Source: Paracoccaceae bacterium
GTDB lineage: Bacteria > Pseudomonadota > Alphaproteobacteria > Rhodobacterales > Rhodobacteraceae
Reading direction: 5' to 3'
Assembly (NCBI GenBank): GCA_947476475.1
Contig: CANJQT010000005.1
Coordinates: forward strand, 22,146-86,145
Length of the DNA: 64,000 nt
Positions 63,496 to 64,000 of this stretch are shown here, piece after piece; positions within the stretch are counted from its first letter, which is position 1; each line of letters opens with the position of its first letter. A program made the position numbers and the translations under genes. The notes beneath the pieces are model-generated. The model ran no database searches, was not told the DNA's origin, and saw only the letters and a list, made by a program, of their open reading frames with translations.

Positions 63496-64000
63496 TATTC
63501 CCCTTCCCGCGAAGCCCCGGTTGACCACCGAAGAAAGCACCAGCCGCAGGCGCGGCCAGTAAGTCTTTTTCTGGAAGGCGAGTCGCTAGCCTTGGCAAAC
63601 ATTCCCTTTCGGACGCGTGTCATGCCTGAGCATTGCAGCCAGATGACTCGTCAGAAATCCCACCGAGTCAGAGCGAATCCGGCAACTGCGCTGCTTGCGT
63701 GCGCCAAAATGGCTTTGAAACAGCTGGAAAACATAAGTGTCGAGGAGGCGGGGTCGTGGGTCAAAGCAAAACTGCGCGGCGCTTTTCCCAAGAAAATAAG
63801 GCCCGTCCGGCTTGTGTGAAAAGGAAAGCGCATTTCTGTGACGTTTTTTTGAATTTCCCTCTTGCGAAGGTTTAGCTGTCTCCGTAAATACCGCCTCACC
63901 GAAGCGGACGAGACTGCTGCGGTGGACGGAACGGCGGCGACGCTGGGAAGTTTGCAGAATAAACGGGAACAAGCAGGCGGTCGCGTCATAGCAATAGATG
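63496..64000. other. Region after tRNA-His with no recognised gene
   Basis: 505 bases. Several open frames cross it on both strands, one of them running through the tRNA, but none has a ribosome-binding site, family motif or normal codon use. It is richer in A+T than most of the window (for example a T run at 63844-63850). A gene that continues beyond the window cannot be excluded. Confidence 0.35.

Noticed and set aside
63451..63989. Open frames on both strands after tRNA-His
   Set aside because: They lack ribosome-binding sites and motifs, and one runs through the tRNA itself.

Overview
The window is a 64 kb piece of an alphaproteobacterial chromosome, most likely Rhodobacteraceae (Rhodobacter/Paracoccus/Roseobacter relatives). 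The evidence is the high G+C coding style, the order nuoJ-K-L-M-N-birA-coaX-rnj, a tatABC operon next to a small AAA-type ATPase, the nrdR-ribD and ribE-ribBA-ribH-nusB genes, an alphaproteobacterial LexA box (GTTC-N7-GTTC) before mmcB, and a tRNA-His with A73 and no encoded G-1. No insertion sequence, prophage or CRISPR array was seen.

Layout. 1-9.8 kb: distal half of the complex I operon with an extra secreted-protein gene wedged between nuoJ and nuoK, followed by biotin ligase, type III pantothenate kinase and RNase J, closed by a clear terminator. 9.8-17.9 kb: mixed genes, namely a DEAD-box helicase with a repeated Arg-rich tail, a VPLPA-CTERM surface protein, release factor 3, a Hint-domain protein, an atypical SDR, an orphan ABC ATPase and a WYL regulator paired with a small monooxygenase-like protein. 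18.4-21.1 kb: tatABC and an ATPase.

21.1-34.9 kb is the most accessory-looking part. A leftward set (XRE-type regulator, TIM-barrel epimerase-like protein, MttB-family methyltransferase without pyrrolysine, amidase, FAD/GcvT demethylating dehydrogenase-like protein, DMT transporter) looks like a catabolic cluster for a methylated amine. A nearly identical 20-bp motif lies upstream of both the regulator and mttB. Next to it are the remnant of an S58 (DmpA-type) peptidase gene and a divergent DeoR regulator / phosphotransferase-FAD-GcvT pair.

35-42.6 kb is a sulfonate module: tpa (taurine:pyruvate aminotransferase), tauR (MocR-type activator) and soeABC (membrane-bound sulfite dehydrogenase). 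Two direct repeats of the TauR type (CTGGACCTAA / CTGGACCTAT) precede tpa, and a related pair precedes tauR. 42.6-51 kb: a Na/Pi-cotransporter/PhoU-like protein with a Pho-box-like array, then a LysR regulator, a four-gene polyamine-type ABC transporter and a PatD-type gamma-aminobutyraldehyde dehydrogenase, which together suggest putrescine uptake and catabolism.

51-61.2 kb: nrdR-ribD and ribE-ribBA-ribH-nusB, with a reversed capsule block (kpsS, OPX lipoprotein, kpsC) between them. The RibBA protein lacks the zinc-binding cysteines of GTP cyclohydrolase II and is probably a RibBX-type protein. 61.3-64 kb: small membrane proteins, mmcB with its LexA box, two tandem related two-helix membrane proteins, tRNA-His and about 500 bases in which no gene was recognised.
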